DNA of 64,000 nt from the NCBI RefSeq assembly GCF_002930645.1, contig NZ_PSNW01000001.1, positions 488,600 through 552,599 of the forward strand, written 5' to 3'. A program made the position numbers and the translations under genes. Below are positions 47,261 to 55,370 of the stretch, in pieces. The DNA comes from Solimonas fluminis (lineage in GTDB: Bacteria; Pseudomonadota; Gammaproteobacteria; Nevskiales; Nevskiaceae). The notes beneath the pieces are model-generated. The model searched no databases. It was not told where the DNA came from and saw only the letters and a list, made by a program, of their open reading frames with translations. How positions within the stretch are numbered: the stretch's first letter is position 1; each line of letters starts with the position of its first letter.

Positions 47261-48030
47261 TCAAGCGCAGCCTCGAAGTCGGCACCTCCGTCCTTGCCAG
47301 CACCCTGGCCGCCTGGCGCGGCACCATGACGCAGCGCCCGGCGGAGCGCCTGCCGCAGAAGCCGCTGGAACTCTATGAGTTCGAGGCCTGTCCGCACTGC
47401 CGCCTGGTGCGCGAGGCCCTGACCGAACTGGACCTGGATGCGCTGATCTACCCCTGCCCGAAGGGCGGCAAGCGCTTCCGTTCCCGGGTACAGACCCTGG
47501 GCGGCAAGCAGCAGTATCCCTTCCTGGTGGACCCCAACACCGGCGCGCGCCTCTACGAGGCGGCCGACATCGTGGCCTACCTCGGCAAGACCTACGGCGG
47601 GCCCGTGCGCAAGCCGCAGGGCCTGCGCCGCCGCCTGGTGCTGGCCGGCTCCATGGCCGCCACCGCCGCCCGCTCCTGGCGCGGCCCGCGCGGCCTGAGC
47701 ATGCGCGCCTCCAAGGCGCCGAAGAAGCCGCTGGAGCTGTACAGTTTCGAGTCCAGCCCCTATTCGCGCCTGGCGCGCGAGACGCTCTGCGAGCTGGAGT
47801 TGCCCTACCTGCTGCGCAACACCGGCAAGGCCCGCATGAGCGACATGGGCCCGCCGTCCTTCCGCGACCGGCTGTTCAAGGGCCCCAAGGACACCAGCCG
47901 CAACCGCAAGGCGCTGCACGAGCGCACCGGCCAGGTGCAGGTGCCCTACCTGATCGACCCGAACACCGGCGTGGAGATGTACGAGTCGGAGGCGATCGTG
48001 GGATATCTGGACCGGACCTACGCCGGGTGA
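47257..48030 (+). CDS. Protein with two glutathione-S-transferase N-terminal (thioredoxin-like) domains
   Basis: A 257-residue protein with two repeated GST_N domains and no GST_C. The first (about 37-118) has KPLELYEFEACPHCRLVREAL, a CPHC redox pair, and PFLVDPNTGARLYEAADIVAYL. The second (about 156-257) has KPLELYSFESSPYSRLARETL, where both Cys are Ser, and PYLIDPNTGVEMYESEAIVGYL. The VDPNTG-x-Y-E segment is the glutathione gamma-Glu site. Coupled to its neighbours by ATGA and GTGA overlaps. It is a double-glutaredoxin-like architecture known in bacteria and plants without clear function. Confidence 0.85.
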   Translation: MIKRSLEVGTSVLASTLAAWRGTMTQRPAERLPQKPLELYEFEACPHCRLVREALTELDLDALIYPCPKGGKRFRSRVQTLGGKQQYPFLVDPNTGARLYEAADIVAYLGKTYGGPVRKPQGLRRRLVLAGSMAATAARSWRGPRGLSMRASKAPKKPLELYSFESSPYSRLARETLCELELPYLLRNTGKARMSDMGPPSFRDRLFKGPKDTSRNRKALHERTGQVQVPYLIDPNTGVEMYESEAIVGYLDRTYAG

Positions 48031-48839
48031 GAGCCGTCGCGCCCGATCCGGCACTGCCCGCCGCCGCTGCCCTGCGCCGCGCGGCCCTGCAGGAACTGGA
48101 TGACGCGCAGGCCGCACTGCGCCGCGGCGACGCCCGCGGCGTGCACCAGGCCCGCAAGGGCAGCAAGCGCCTGCGCGCCCTTGGCCGGCTGCTGCGCGAC
48201 CTGCCGCTGCCGGCCTCCGCGGGCCGCGATGCACGCAAGATCAATTCCCTGCTGCGCCAGGCCGCGCAGGCCCTGGCAGCCCCGCGCGAAGCCGCCGTGG
48301 CGCTGGAGACCTTCCGCCGGCTGAAGCGGCCCGGCGGCATCCCCGTGGCGGACTGGCGCCGGCTGGGCCAGTCCTTGCGCCGCCGGGCACAGGTTGGACA
48401 GAAGGCGCCGGCACGCGCACTGGCCGCCGCCGGTGCGGCCCTGGGACAGGTCCGCGAGCTCCTCGCCGCCCTGCCCGATGCGCCGCTGAAGCCCGCCGAC
48501 CTCCGCCGCGGCCTGCGCAAGAGCCGCAAGCGCGCCCGCAAGGCCTTCCGCCACGCCCTTCCCGGCGACTCCGAGGCGCTGCACGAGTGGCGCAAGCGCG
48601 CCAAGCGCCTGGAGGCCGTGCAGGCGCTGCTCGAGCCGCTGCTGCAGGAGCCCGCGGTGGCGCCAAGGCGGCTGGAGGAACTGACCGATGTGCTGGGCCT
48701 GCATCACGACCTGCAACTGCTGCCGCTGCGGCCGGGGCTGTCGCGGCAGCAGCGGGAGTGGCTGGCGCAGGCGGCGCGGGCACCGGCGGCGGCGCTGGAG
48801 CGGCAGGCCAGGCGCAGAGGGGCGAGGCTGTTCGGGTAA
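48027..48839 (+). CDS. CHAD domain-containing protein
   Basis: A 270-residue helical, Arg/His-rich protein. CHAD motifs: GVHQARKGSKRLRALGRLL near residue 38 and EALHEWRKRAKRLEAV near 190, both with the His and basic residues that bind polyphosphate in characterised members; LTDVLGLHHDLQLL completes the family. The GTG start overlaps the previous stop (GTGA). Likely associated with polyphosphate granules. Third gene of a coupled operon with the propeller lipoprotein and the double GST_N protein. Confidence 0.88.
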   Translation: MRAVAPDPALPAAAALRRAALQELDDAQAALRRGDARGVHQARKGSKRLRALGRLLRDLPLPASAGRDARKINSLLRQAAQALAAPREAAVALETFRRLKRPGGIPVADWRRLGQSLRRRAQVGQKAPARALAAAGAALGQVRELLAALPDAPLKPADLRRGLRKSRKRARKAFRHALPGDSEALHEWRKRAKRLEAVQALLEPLLQEPAVAPRRLEELTDVLGLHHDLQLLPLRPGLSRQQREWLAQAARAPAAALERQARRRGARLFG

Positions 48840-48856
48840 CGCGTCCCGGCGGCCAT

Positions 48857-48894
48857 TTCTCACCCCGCTTCCGCAAACGGGAGCGGGGTGAGAA
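48857..48894 (+). terminator. Hairpin after CHAD gene
   Basis: TTCTCACCCCGCT and AGCGGGGTGAGAA form a long imperfect stem 18 bp after the stop. No T-run. Adjacent to an opposite-strand terminator. Confidence 0.6.
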
Positions 48895-48902
48895 CCAGAA
48901 AC

Positions 48903-48931
48903 AAAAAAGGCCGCCAGGAGGCGGCCTTTAT
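48903..48931 (-). terminator. Terminator of the acyl-CoA synthetase gene
   Basis: On the minus strand AAAGGCCGCC pairs with GGCGGCCTTT around a four-base loop and ends in a T-run of six, 12 bp past the stop. Confidence 0.88.
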
Positions 48932-48942
48932 CTGGCGAGGCC

Positions 48943-50589
48943 TCAAGCCTCCCAGGCGAGCTTGCTGCGCGTCTCCGCTTCCTTCTGGATCAGCGGCATG
49001 TAGCGCTCCTCCACCATGTTGCGCTTCACCTTCATGGTGGGCGTCATCATATTGTTGTCGATCGTCCAGGCCTCCTTCACGACCAGGATCTTGGCGATCT
49101 CCTCGTGCGGCTCCAGCGTCTTGTTGACCTCTTCCATGTCGGCCACCAGTTGCTTGCCGACTTCCTCGCGCGGCTTCTTCCAGGCCTCCGGCAACAGCGT
49201 CACCACCATGATCGGCTGCTTGAGGCCGGTGCCGACGAAGCACATCTGGTCGATGTCGGTATTGCGCGCCATGGCGCCTTCGATCGGGCCCGGCGCCACG
49301 TACTTGCCCTTGAGCGTCTTGAAGATGTCCTTCACGCGGCCGGTGATGTAGAGGTAGCCGTCCGCATCGACCTTGCCCTTGTCGCCGGTGCGCAGGTAGC
49401 CGTCGGCGGTGAAGGTCTCGCGGGTCTTCTCCGGTTCCTTGTAGTAACCGGCCATCACGCCCGGATGCTGGAAGAGGATCTCGCCCTCCTCGGACAGCTT
49501 CATGTTGGCGCCGGGCATCGGGCGGCCGACCGAGCCGATGCGGTTGGCACCCGGCAGGTTGGCGGTGGCGTAGATGTTGTTCTCGGTCATGCCGTAGCCC
49601 TGCAGCACGGTGATGCCGAGCTTCTGGAACCAGTTCAGCAGCGGGATCGGCATGGGGGCCGCGCCCACGAACAGGTAGCGCGCGTTCTGCAGGCCGGCGC
49701 CCTGCTTGATCTTGCGCTTGACGATGCCGGAGATGACCGGGATCTTCAGCAGCCGGTCGAGCTTCTGCTGGGGCATCTTCTTGAGCACGCCGGTCTGGAT
49801 GCGGCCATAGACCAGGGGCACGCCGAAGAAGCGCGTAGGCGCCACTTCCTTGAGCTGCTCGGCCAGCTTCTCGATGTGCTCGAGGAAGTAGACCTCCGCG
49901 CCGAAATAGATGCTCGCCACTTCCAGCGCGCCGCGCTCGAAGGCATGTGCCAGCGGCAGGTAGGAGAAGAAGCGCTCCTGGCCCTGCGCCGGCATCGCCT
50001 TCATCAGGCCGCCGGCGGCGAAGGAGAGATTCTCGCCGGTGATCATCACGCCCTTGGGATTGCCGGTGGTGCCGGAGGTGTAGATCAGCGTCCACAGCTC
50101 CTTGGGATCGGGCGCCGCGTAGCCGTTCATGGGCTCGTGCGACTTCACCAGTTCGTCCCAGGCGAGATCGCCCTTGGGCACGTCCGGGTAAGGGAAGCTG
50201 ATGCGGTCGATGCCGGCGGGCACGGCGCCCAGGAATTCCTCCAGGTCCATCGACGGGCCGACGAACAGCGCCTTGGCTTCGCAGTGGTTGAGGATGTACT
50301 TCACCGCGTCGGTGGACTGCTTGGGATACAGGCCCACGCTGATGCAGCCGGCCATGGCGATGGCGAGGTCGGCCATGAACCAGTGGGCGGTGTTGCGCCC
50401 CGAGATCGCGATGGCGGTGCCCGGCGCGTAGCGCGCCTTGAGGGCCGAGGCGATGCGGCGCACCTGGTCGGCCGCCTGGCCCCAGGTAATGCCCTGCCAC
50501 TCGCCGTGCAGCGGCTGGAACAGCCAGGGCTGGGTCGGTCGTTCCTGCTCCCAGTGCAGCAGCATTTCGACCGGGTTCCTCGTCGTCAT
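48943..50589 (-). CDS. Long-chain acyl-CoA synthetase (AMP-binding)
   Basis: A 548-residue adenylate-forming enzyme. The AMP signature is YTSGTTGNPKGVMITGEN (about 170-188), with FVGAAPMPI, QGYGMTENN, GYLRTGDKGKVDADGYLYITGR and the late GK-PxK region TPTMKVKR. These fit long-chain acyl-CoA synthetases (ACSL/VLCS type) rather than acetyl-CoA synthetases. It activates fatty acids for the beta-oxidation genes downstream in the window. Divergent from the propeller gene at 50780. Confidence 0.93.
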   Translation of the reverse strand: MTTRNPVEMLLHWEQERPTQPWLFQPLHGEWQGITWGQAADQVRRIASALKARYAPGTAIAISGRNTAHWFMADLAIAMAGCISVGLYPKQSTDAVKYILNHCEAKALFVGPSMDLEEFLGAVPAGIDRISFPYPDVPKGDLAWDELVKSHEPMNGYAAPDPKELWTLIYTSGTTGNPKGVMITGENLSFAAGGLMKAMPAQGQERFFSYLPLAHAFERGALEVASIYFGAEVYFLEHIEKLAEQLKEVAPTRFFGVPLVYGRIQTGVLKKMPQQKLDRLLKIPVISGIVKRKIKQGAGLQNARYLFVGAAPMPIPLLNWFQKLGITVLQGYGMTENNIYATANLPGANRIGSVGRPMPGANMKLSEEGEILFQHPGVMAGYYKEPEKTRETFTADGYLRTGDKGKVDADGYLYITGRVKDIFKTLKGKYVAPGPIEGAMARNTDIDQMCFVGTGLKQPIMVVTLLPEAWKKPREEVGKQLVADMEEVNKTLEPHEEIAKILVVKEAWTIDNNMMTPTMKVKRNMVEERYMPLIQKEAETRSKLAWEA

Positions 50590-50779
50590 TTCCTTCCCCT
50601 ATCTAGTAGATCGTTATGGCCAGGGGCCGCAGGCCCCGGCTAGGACTGGACGGAGTGTAGCCAAAGCGGCCCTTTCCGAGACAGGGCCGTACAGACAATC
50701 AGGCATTTATTACCAGTCGGCGATCAGATTGGCGCAGAATCCGCGACATTCGAAACTTTTCCAGGAGGAGACCCGGATC

Positions 50780-51844
50780 ATGAAGAAACTGCTGCTGCTG
50801 CTTGCGGTGCTGCTGGCGGGCGCTGCCGGCTGGGCCGCGCTGGCCCCCTCGCCCATCGATCCGCAGGCCTGGAACCCGCCGCAGGCGCCGGCGCTGGAAG
50901 GGGTCTACGCCAGGAACGACCGCCTCCAGGCGATCCAGAAGCTGGCGGTCGGCGCCGGCAACGGCCCCGAGGGCGTGGCGCTGGACCGCGAGGGTCGGGT
51001 GTATGCCGGCTACCTCGACGGCCGCGTGGTGCGGCTGGATATCGCCAGCGGCAAGCTGGACGAACTGGGCAACACCGGCGGACGCCCGCTGGGCGTGGCG
51101 ATCGGCCCGGGCGGCGAAGTCTACGTGGCCGACGCCGACAAGGGCCTGGTGCAGATCGAGAACGGCCAGGTAAAGGTGCTCTCCACCACCGCCGGAGGCA
51201 AGCCCTTCCGCTTCGTCGACGACGTGGACGTTTCGGCCGACGGCAACTCGCTGTACTTCTCCGACGCCTCGGCACGCTTCGGCATCCACGAACTGATGAA
51301 CGATGTGCTGGAGCATGGCGGCAGTGGCCGTCTGCTGCGCTATGACCGCAGCACCGGTGAAACCACGGTGCTCAAGGATGGCCTGCATTTCCCCAACGGC
51401 GTCGCCCTGGGGCCCGGCGAGGACTACCTGCTGTTCGACGAAACCGCGCGATACCAGGTCAGCCGCCTGTGGCTCAAGGGCGAGAAGGCCGGCACCGTGG
51501 AGCGCCTGATCGAGAACCTGCCGGGCTTCCCGGACAACCTCAGCTTCAACGGCAGCAACCGCATCTGGGTGGCGATCTACGCGCCGCGCCTGCCGGACCT
51601 GGATCGCGCGCTGCCCTACCCGACGCTACGCAAGATCATCCAGCGCCTGCCGGAATCCCTCCATCCGCAGCCGAAGATCCAGTCCTTTGCCCTGGGCCTG
51701 GACCTGGATGGCAAGGTGGTGGAAAACCTGCAGTACGACGGTCCCGGAGCCTATGGTCCGATCACCAGCGTGGAGCAGCGCGGCGAGTGGCTGTACCTGG
51801 GCAGCCTGTCCTACCCGGCCTTCGGCCGCGTGAAGGCTCCCTGA
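50780..51844 (+). CDS. SMP-30/strictosidine-synthase-like exported propeller protein
   Basis: A 354-residue protein with an amino-terminal signal or anchor (KKLLLLLAVLLAGAAGWAAL). The propeller has GPEGVALDREGRVYAGYLDG, RPLGVAIGPGGEVYVADADKG, FVDDVDVSADGNSLYFSDAS, FPNGVALGPGEDYLLFDET and PGFPDNLSFNGSNRIWVAI. These match strictosidine synthase-like proteins (adipocyte plasma-membrane-associated type). CAGGAGGAGA lies nine bases before the ATG. Probably periplasmic hydrolase or lactonase. Confidence 0.88.
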   Translation: MKKLLLLLAVLLAGAAGWAALAPSPIDPQAWNPPQAPALEGVYARNDRLQAIQKLAVGAGNGPEGVALDREGRVYAGYLDGRVVRLDIASGKLDELGNTGGRPLGVAIGPGGEVYVADADKGLVQIENGQVKVLSTTAGGKPFRFVDDVDVSADGNSLYFSDASARFGIHELMNDVLEHGGSGRLLRYDRSTGETTVLKDGLHFPNGVALGPGEDYLLFDETARYQVSRLWLKGEKAGTVERLIENLPGFPDNLSFNGSNRIWVAIYAPRLPDLDRALPYPTLRKIIQRLPESLHPQPKIQSFALGLDLDGKVVENLQYDGPGAYGPITSVEQRGEWLYLGSLSYPAFGRVKAP

Positions 51845-51874
51845 GGCGGGGTTGGTCCGCCTGCCAGGCAGCGG

Positions 51875-52723
51875 TCATCTGGCCGGACTGGAGGCTTCTT
51901 CCAGCAAGCGCTCGATGTCCGCCGCCTGGTAGGTGGCCTGGATCTGCGGGTCGTTTCCGTCCTGGCGCAGGTTGTGGCGGTTGAGACTGCCTCCCTGCGT
52001 CAACGGAATCAGCGGGAAATGCAGGGGCTCGTCCTGGATCTGGCGGATGCGAAATCCGCTCCTGATCGCGATGGCATGCAGCCAGATGTCGTCGGCGCGC
52101 GGACAGCAGGCTCGAAAACCCCGCCCTTCCGCCTTCAGTATCGCCAGCAAGGCCGGCGGATAAATTACCCCTGACACACCCGTGGCGAAATTCAGGTAGC
52201 TCGGCCGTGTATCCGTGCACCGCCCCCACTTGCCGTACCGGGCGAGTTTCCCGTCCTCCAAACGCACGCGGTGCGCCCGGTAGCAGTTGACGAACTCCGG
52301 TGCTTCTCCGAATGCAACGGCCAGGCGCTCGAGCCAGGACACCGGATAGATCAGGTCGTCGTCCGCGGTCGCCAGCGGCAAGGGAAAAGCCGCTTCCCCC
52401 TCGACGAACGGGAAGTACTTGGTGTGCGGTCCGAAATTCTCGCTGCGCCGGATCTCCAGGCCGCGCGCCTGCAATCGCCGGAGGCTGCGGGGCGGATGAG
52501 CCAGCAGCGCGGGATCGTCCAGCCAGAGGATCATACGCGACGGCAGCAAGCGGCCCGCCGCGATCGATTCCACGGTCAGGAAAACCGTGCGGATGCGCCT
52601 GCCGTGAGTCGTCAGGGACACGACAGGCCCGCCTGGCGCCACCAGACGCCGACGCGAAAAGACGTTACGCAACAGGAGCCCGCATACAAACCAGGCCAGC
52701 GCGGGAAACCTGAGGACCCGCAT
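51875..52723 (-). CDS. Putative glycosyltransferase (GT-A-like), membrane-anchored
   Basis: A protein of about 282 residues (or 292 from an ATG at 52753). The start at 52723 is preferred since AAGGAAAAGG precedes it. One amino-terminal membrane segment (FPALAWFVCGLLL), then a GT-A-like region: PVVSLTTHGRRI, IILWLDDPALL and TADDDLIYPVSWLERL, where DDD is the likely metal/nucleotide-sugar site. DDIWLHAIAIRSGFRIRQI is the usual acceptor-side end. Base composition is lower in GC than the neighbours, a possible sign of transfer. The sugar and acceptor are unknown. Confidence 0.7.
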   Translation of the reverse strand: MRVLRFPALAWFVCGLLLRNVFSRRRLVAPGGPVVSLTTHGRRIRTVFLTVESIAAGRLLPSRMILWLDDPALLAHPPRSLRRLQARGLEIRRSENFGPHTKYFPFVEGEAAFPLPLATADDDLIYPVSWLERLAVAFGEAPEFVNCYRAHRVRLEDGKLARYGKWGRCTDTRPSYLNFATGVSGVIYPPALLAILKAEGRGFRACCPRADDIWLHAIAIRSGFRIRQIQDEPLHFPLIPLTQGGSLNRHNLRQDGNDPQIQATYQAADIERLLEEASSPAR

Positions 52724-52865
52724 GAGCCTTTTCCTTGCCTTTCCCTTTTTCATGCTGCCGCGACGGACTCCCCTGGAATGTGCATAAGACTAAGGCAATT
52801 TCCTCCCCGCCCACTACCGGGCAGAAGCTCCGGCGCAGCGGGAAGCGGAACTCCGCGCAAAAGAA

Positions 52866-52889
52866 GAAGCCCCGGCGGACCGGGGCTTC
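52866..52889 (-). terminator. Terminator of the acyl-CoA dehydrogenase gene
   Basis: GAAGCCCCGG and CCGGGGCTTC form a perfect 10 bp stem with a 4 base loop. A T-rich stretch follows on the minus strand, 19 bp past the stop. Confidence 0.85.
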
Positions 52890-52908
52890 CTTTGACTCAG
52901 GCGGGCGA

Positions 52909-55164
52909 TCAGCCGTTGGCGGCCAGCCTGAAGCCGCGACCCGCCTCGGCATTGGCCGTGGCGAAGAACGCTTCCGGCTTGAACACATCCACCTCGATCG
53001 CTTCCAGGCGCGCGGCCTGGGCCTCGCCCACCAGCCTTGCCTCCTGCGCGCTGATCAGGCCCAGTTCCGCGGCCTTCGGCGCCACCTCCGCGGCGGCGCC
53101 GCGGGCCAGTTTCTTCTCGCGCTGGGCACGGGCGATGCGCGACAGCGCGCTCTCGGCCTCGGCCAGCAGGCGGAAGGCCTGCAGCAGGCGGCTGGAGGCG
53201 GTCTTGCCCCCGGCCGGCACGAACACGCCTTCGGTCAGGCGGCGGTACTGCGCGTCGTAGCGCTGGATGGTCTGGGCGGCAGCGGCGGAACGGTCGTCGG
53301 CCGGCAGCTTGCCCACCGGGTTCAGGCGCAGCCACCAGGAGCCGACGGTCCGCATGACCGCACCCAGCACCGGCGCGTTGAAGTTGGCATAGATGCCTTC
53401 GAAGGCCTTCTGCACCTGGGCCAGCGAGTATTCCACCGAGTAGCGCACGAGCGGCAGGTCCTCCGGACGGCGGCCCTCGGCCTCGAAGCGGCGCAGGGCC
53501 GAGAAGGCCAGCAGCTGCCAGGCCAGCGCGTCGGCGTAGCGGCCGGTGAGCTTGCCGCGCATCTTCAGCTTGCCGCCGATGAAGAACATGGCCAGGTCCG
53601 TCAGCAGGCCGAAGCGCGCCGCCGACCAGCCGAGGCGGCGGTAGTAGCCGCGCGTCTCCACCGCCACGTCGGGCACGTTCACCGTCAGGCCGCGGGTCCA
53701 GCCGCGCACCGCGCTGCGGACGATGCCGGCGATGAAGTGGCCGATCCAGCCCACCAGGTTCCGGCGGAACAGCGGCACGTTGTCGGTCTCGACGCCCTCC
53801 ACCACCTTCAGCGCGTACGGATGGCAGCGGGTGGCGCCCTGGCCGAAGATCATCAGGGTGCGCGTCATGATGTTGGCGCCTTCCACGGTGATGCCCACCG
53901 GGGAGGAAGAGAAGCCCGAGCCGAGGATGTTGTTCGGCCCCTGCATGACGCCGGCGCCGGAGAACACGTCCATGGCGTCGGTGATCAGCTCGCGCGAAAG
54001 GTCGGTGGTGTAGCACTTGAGCACGCCGGAGGTCACCGGCGGCTGGATGCCGCGATCCACCGCCGAGCAGGCGAACACGCGCGAGCCCTCGCACATGTAG
54101 GTCAGCGCGGCGATCTTGCCGATCTTGTCCTGCACGCCTTCCATCTGGCCGATGGACATGCCGAACTGCTGGCGCACGACGGAGTACGGGCCGACCACGG
54201 CGGCGGCCTGCTTCATGCCGCCGATGGCGCCCGCCGGCAGCGAGATGGCGCGGCCGCCGGCGAGCTGTTCCATCAGCATCTTCCAGCCCAGGCCGGCGTA
54301 CTCGGCCCCGCCGATGATGTTGTCCACCGGCACCACCACGTCCTTGCCGATCAGCGGGCCGTTGTAGAACGGCTCGCCGATGGGCAGGTGATGGTCGCCG
54401 TTGGCGAACCCGGGCGTGCCCTTGTGCACCATCACCACGGTGATGCCCGGGTGCTGGCCCTTGCCCAGCAGGTTCTGCGGATCGTGCAGCTGGCAGGCGA
54501 TGGAGCAGAGGTTGGCCACCGGCGCCAGCGTGATGTAGCGCTTGCGGAAGTTGAGGCGGATCTTCGCCTGGCCATCCGCGTCCCTGAACACTTCACCTTC
54601 AGCCCTGATGCTGGCGGCATCGGAGCCGGCGGTCGGCTCGGTCAGGCCGAAGCAGGGCACGTATTCGCCCGAAGCCAGGCGCGGCAGGTAGTGCTGCTTC
54701 TGCGCGTCGGTACCGTAGTGGTGGATCAGCTCGCCGGCGCCCAGCGAGTTCGGGATCACCACGAACACGCTTGCCACGAAGGAGTACGGACTCAGCGTAT
54801 GCATGATGGTGGACACGGCAAGGCGCGAGAACTCCTTGCCGCCGTATTCCTTGGGGATGATCAGCCCCATGAAGCCCTGCTTCTTGATGAACTCGATGGC
54901 CTCGGGCGGCACCACGCGGGTGCGGGCGATCTCGTAGGGATCGAGCATGCGGCAGAGCTCGGCCAGCGGACCGTCGATGAAGGCCTGTTCCTCGGCGCTG
55001 AGCTGGCCGTAGGTTTCCTTGAGCATCTTCGCGAAATCGGGATTGCCGCCGAAGAATTCGCCGTCGATCCAGACACTGCCGGCCTCCAGGGCCTGCCGCT
55101 CCGTATCGGAGATCTGCGGCAGCATCTTCCGGGCCTGCATCCACTTCATCAACAAACCAAACAT
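52909..55164 (-). CDS. fadE: Acyl-CoA dehydrogenase, FadE-like with C-terminal extension
   Basis: A 751-residue flavoenzyme, longer than the usual 380 residues, as in the FadE/DUF1974 class. FGLTEPTAGSDAAS is the FAD/substrate signature, then LAGGRAISLPAGAIGG and GRG-like GVMQGPNNILG; the FadE carboxy domain is about 470-751 (LRRFEAEGRRPEDL). It introduces the 2,3-trans double bond in fatty acyl-CoA. The start at 55164 has GGAG six bases upstream. First step of the beta-oxidation pathway; FadB- and FadA-like genes lie upstream on the same strand. Confidence 0.93.
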   Translation of the reverse strand: MFGLLMKWMQARKMLPQISDTERQALEAGSVWIDGEFFGGNPDFAKMLKETYGQLSAEEQAFIDGPLAELCRMLDPYEIARTRVVPPEAIEFIKKQGFMGLIIPKEYGGKEFSRLAVSTIMHTLSPYSFVASVFVVIPNSLGAGELIHHYGTDAQKQHYLPRLASGEYVPCFGLTEPTAGSDAASIRAEGEVFRDADGQAKIRLNFRKRYITLAPVANLCSIACQLHDPQNLLGKGQHPGITVVMVHKGTPGFANGDHHLPIGEPFYNGPLIGKDVVVPVDNIIGGAEYAGLGWKMLMEQLAGGRAISLPAGAIGGMKQAAAVVGPYSVVRQQFGMSIGQMEGVQDKIGKIAALTYMCEGSRVFACSAVDRGIQPPVTSGVLKCYTTDLSRELITDAMDVFSGAGVMQGPNNILGSGFSSSPVGITVEGANIMTRTLMIFGQGATRCHPYALKVVEGVETDNVPLFRRNLVGWIGHFIAGIVRSAVRGWTRGLTVNVPDVAVETRGYYRRLGWSAARFGLLTDLAMFFIGGKLKMRGKLTGRYADALAWQLLAFSALRRFEAEGRRPEDLPLVRYSVEYSLAQVQKAFEGIYANFNAPVLGAVMRTVGSWWLRLNPVGKLPADDRSAAAAQTIQRYDAQYRRLTEGVFVPAGGKTASSRLLQAFRLLAEAESALSRIARAQREKKLARGAAAEVAPKAAELGLISAQEARLVGEAQAARLEAIEVDVFKPEAFFATANAEAGRGFRLAANG

Positions 55165-55370
55165 GGGGGGACTCCAATGTGAAAGGACTTCCATCGGCCC
55201 ATGGCGACAAATCGCTCACCCCGAGTCGCATCGCGAAGCATCGCGTATCGAGGGGCCCCGGCAGGGGACTCGATGCGCACGCTCGCCACGCTCACGAGGC
55301 TGCTCGCCATGAACGCAAGGGCGGCGCCTGCATGAAACAGGTCACCGCCCCCAACTGCATTACTCGTGCC

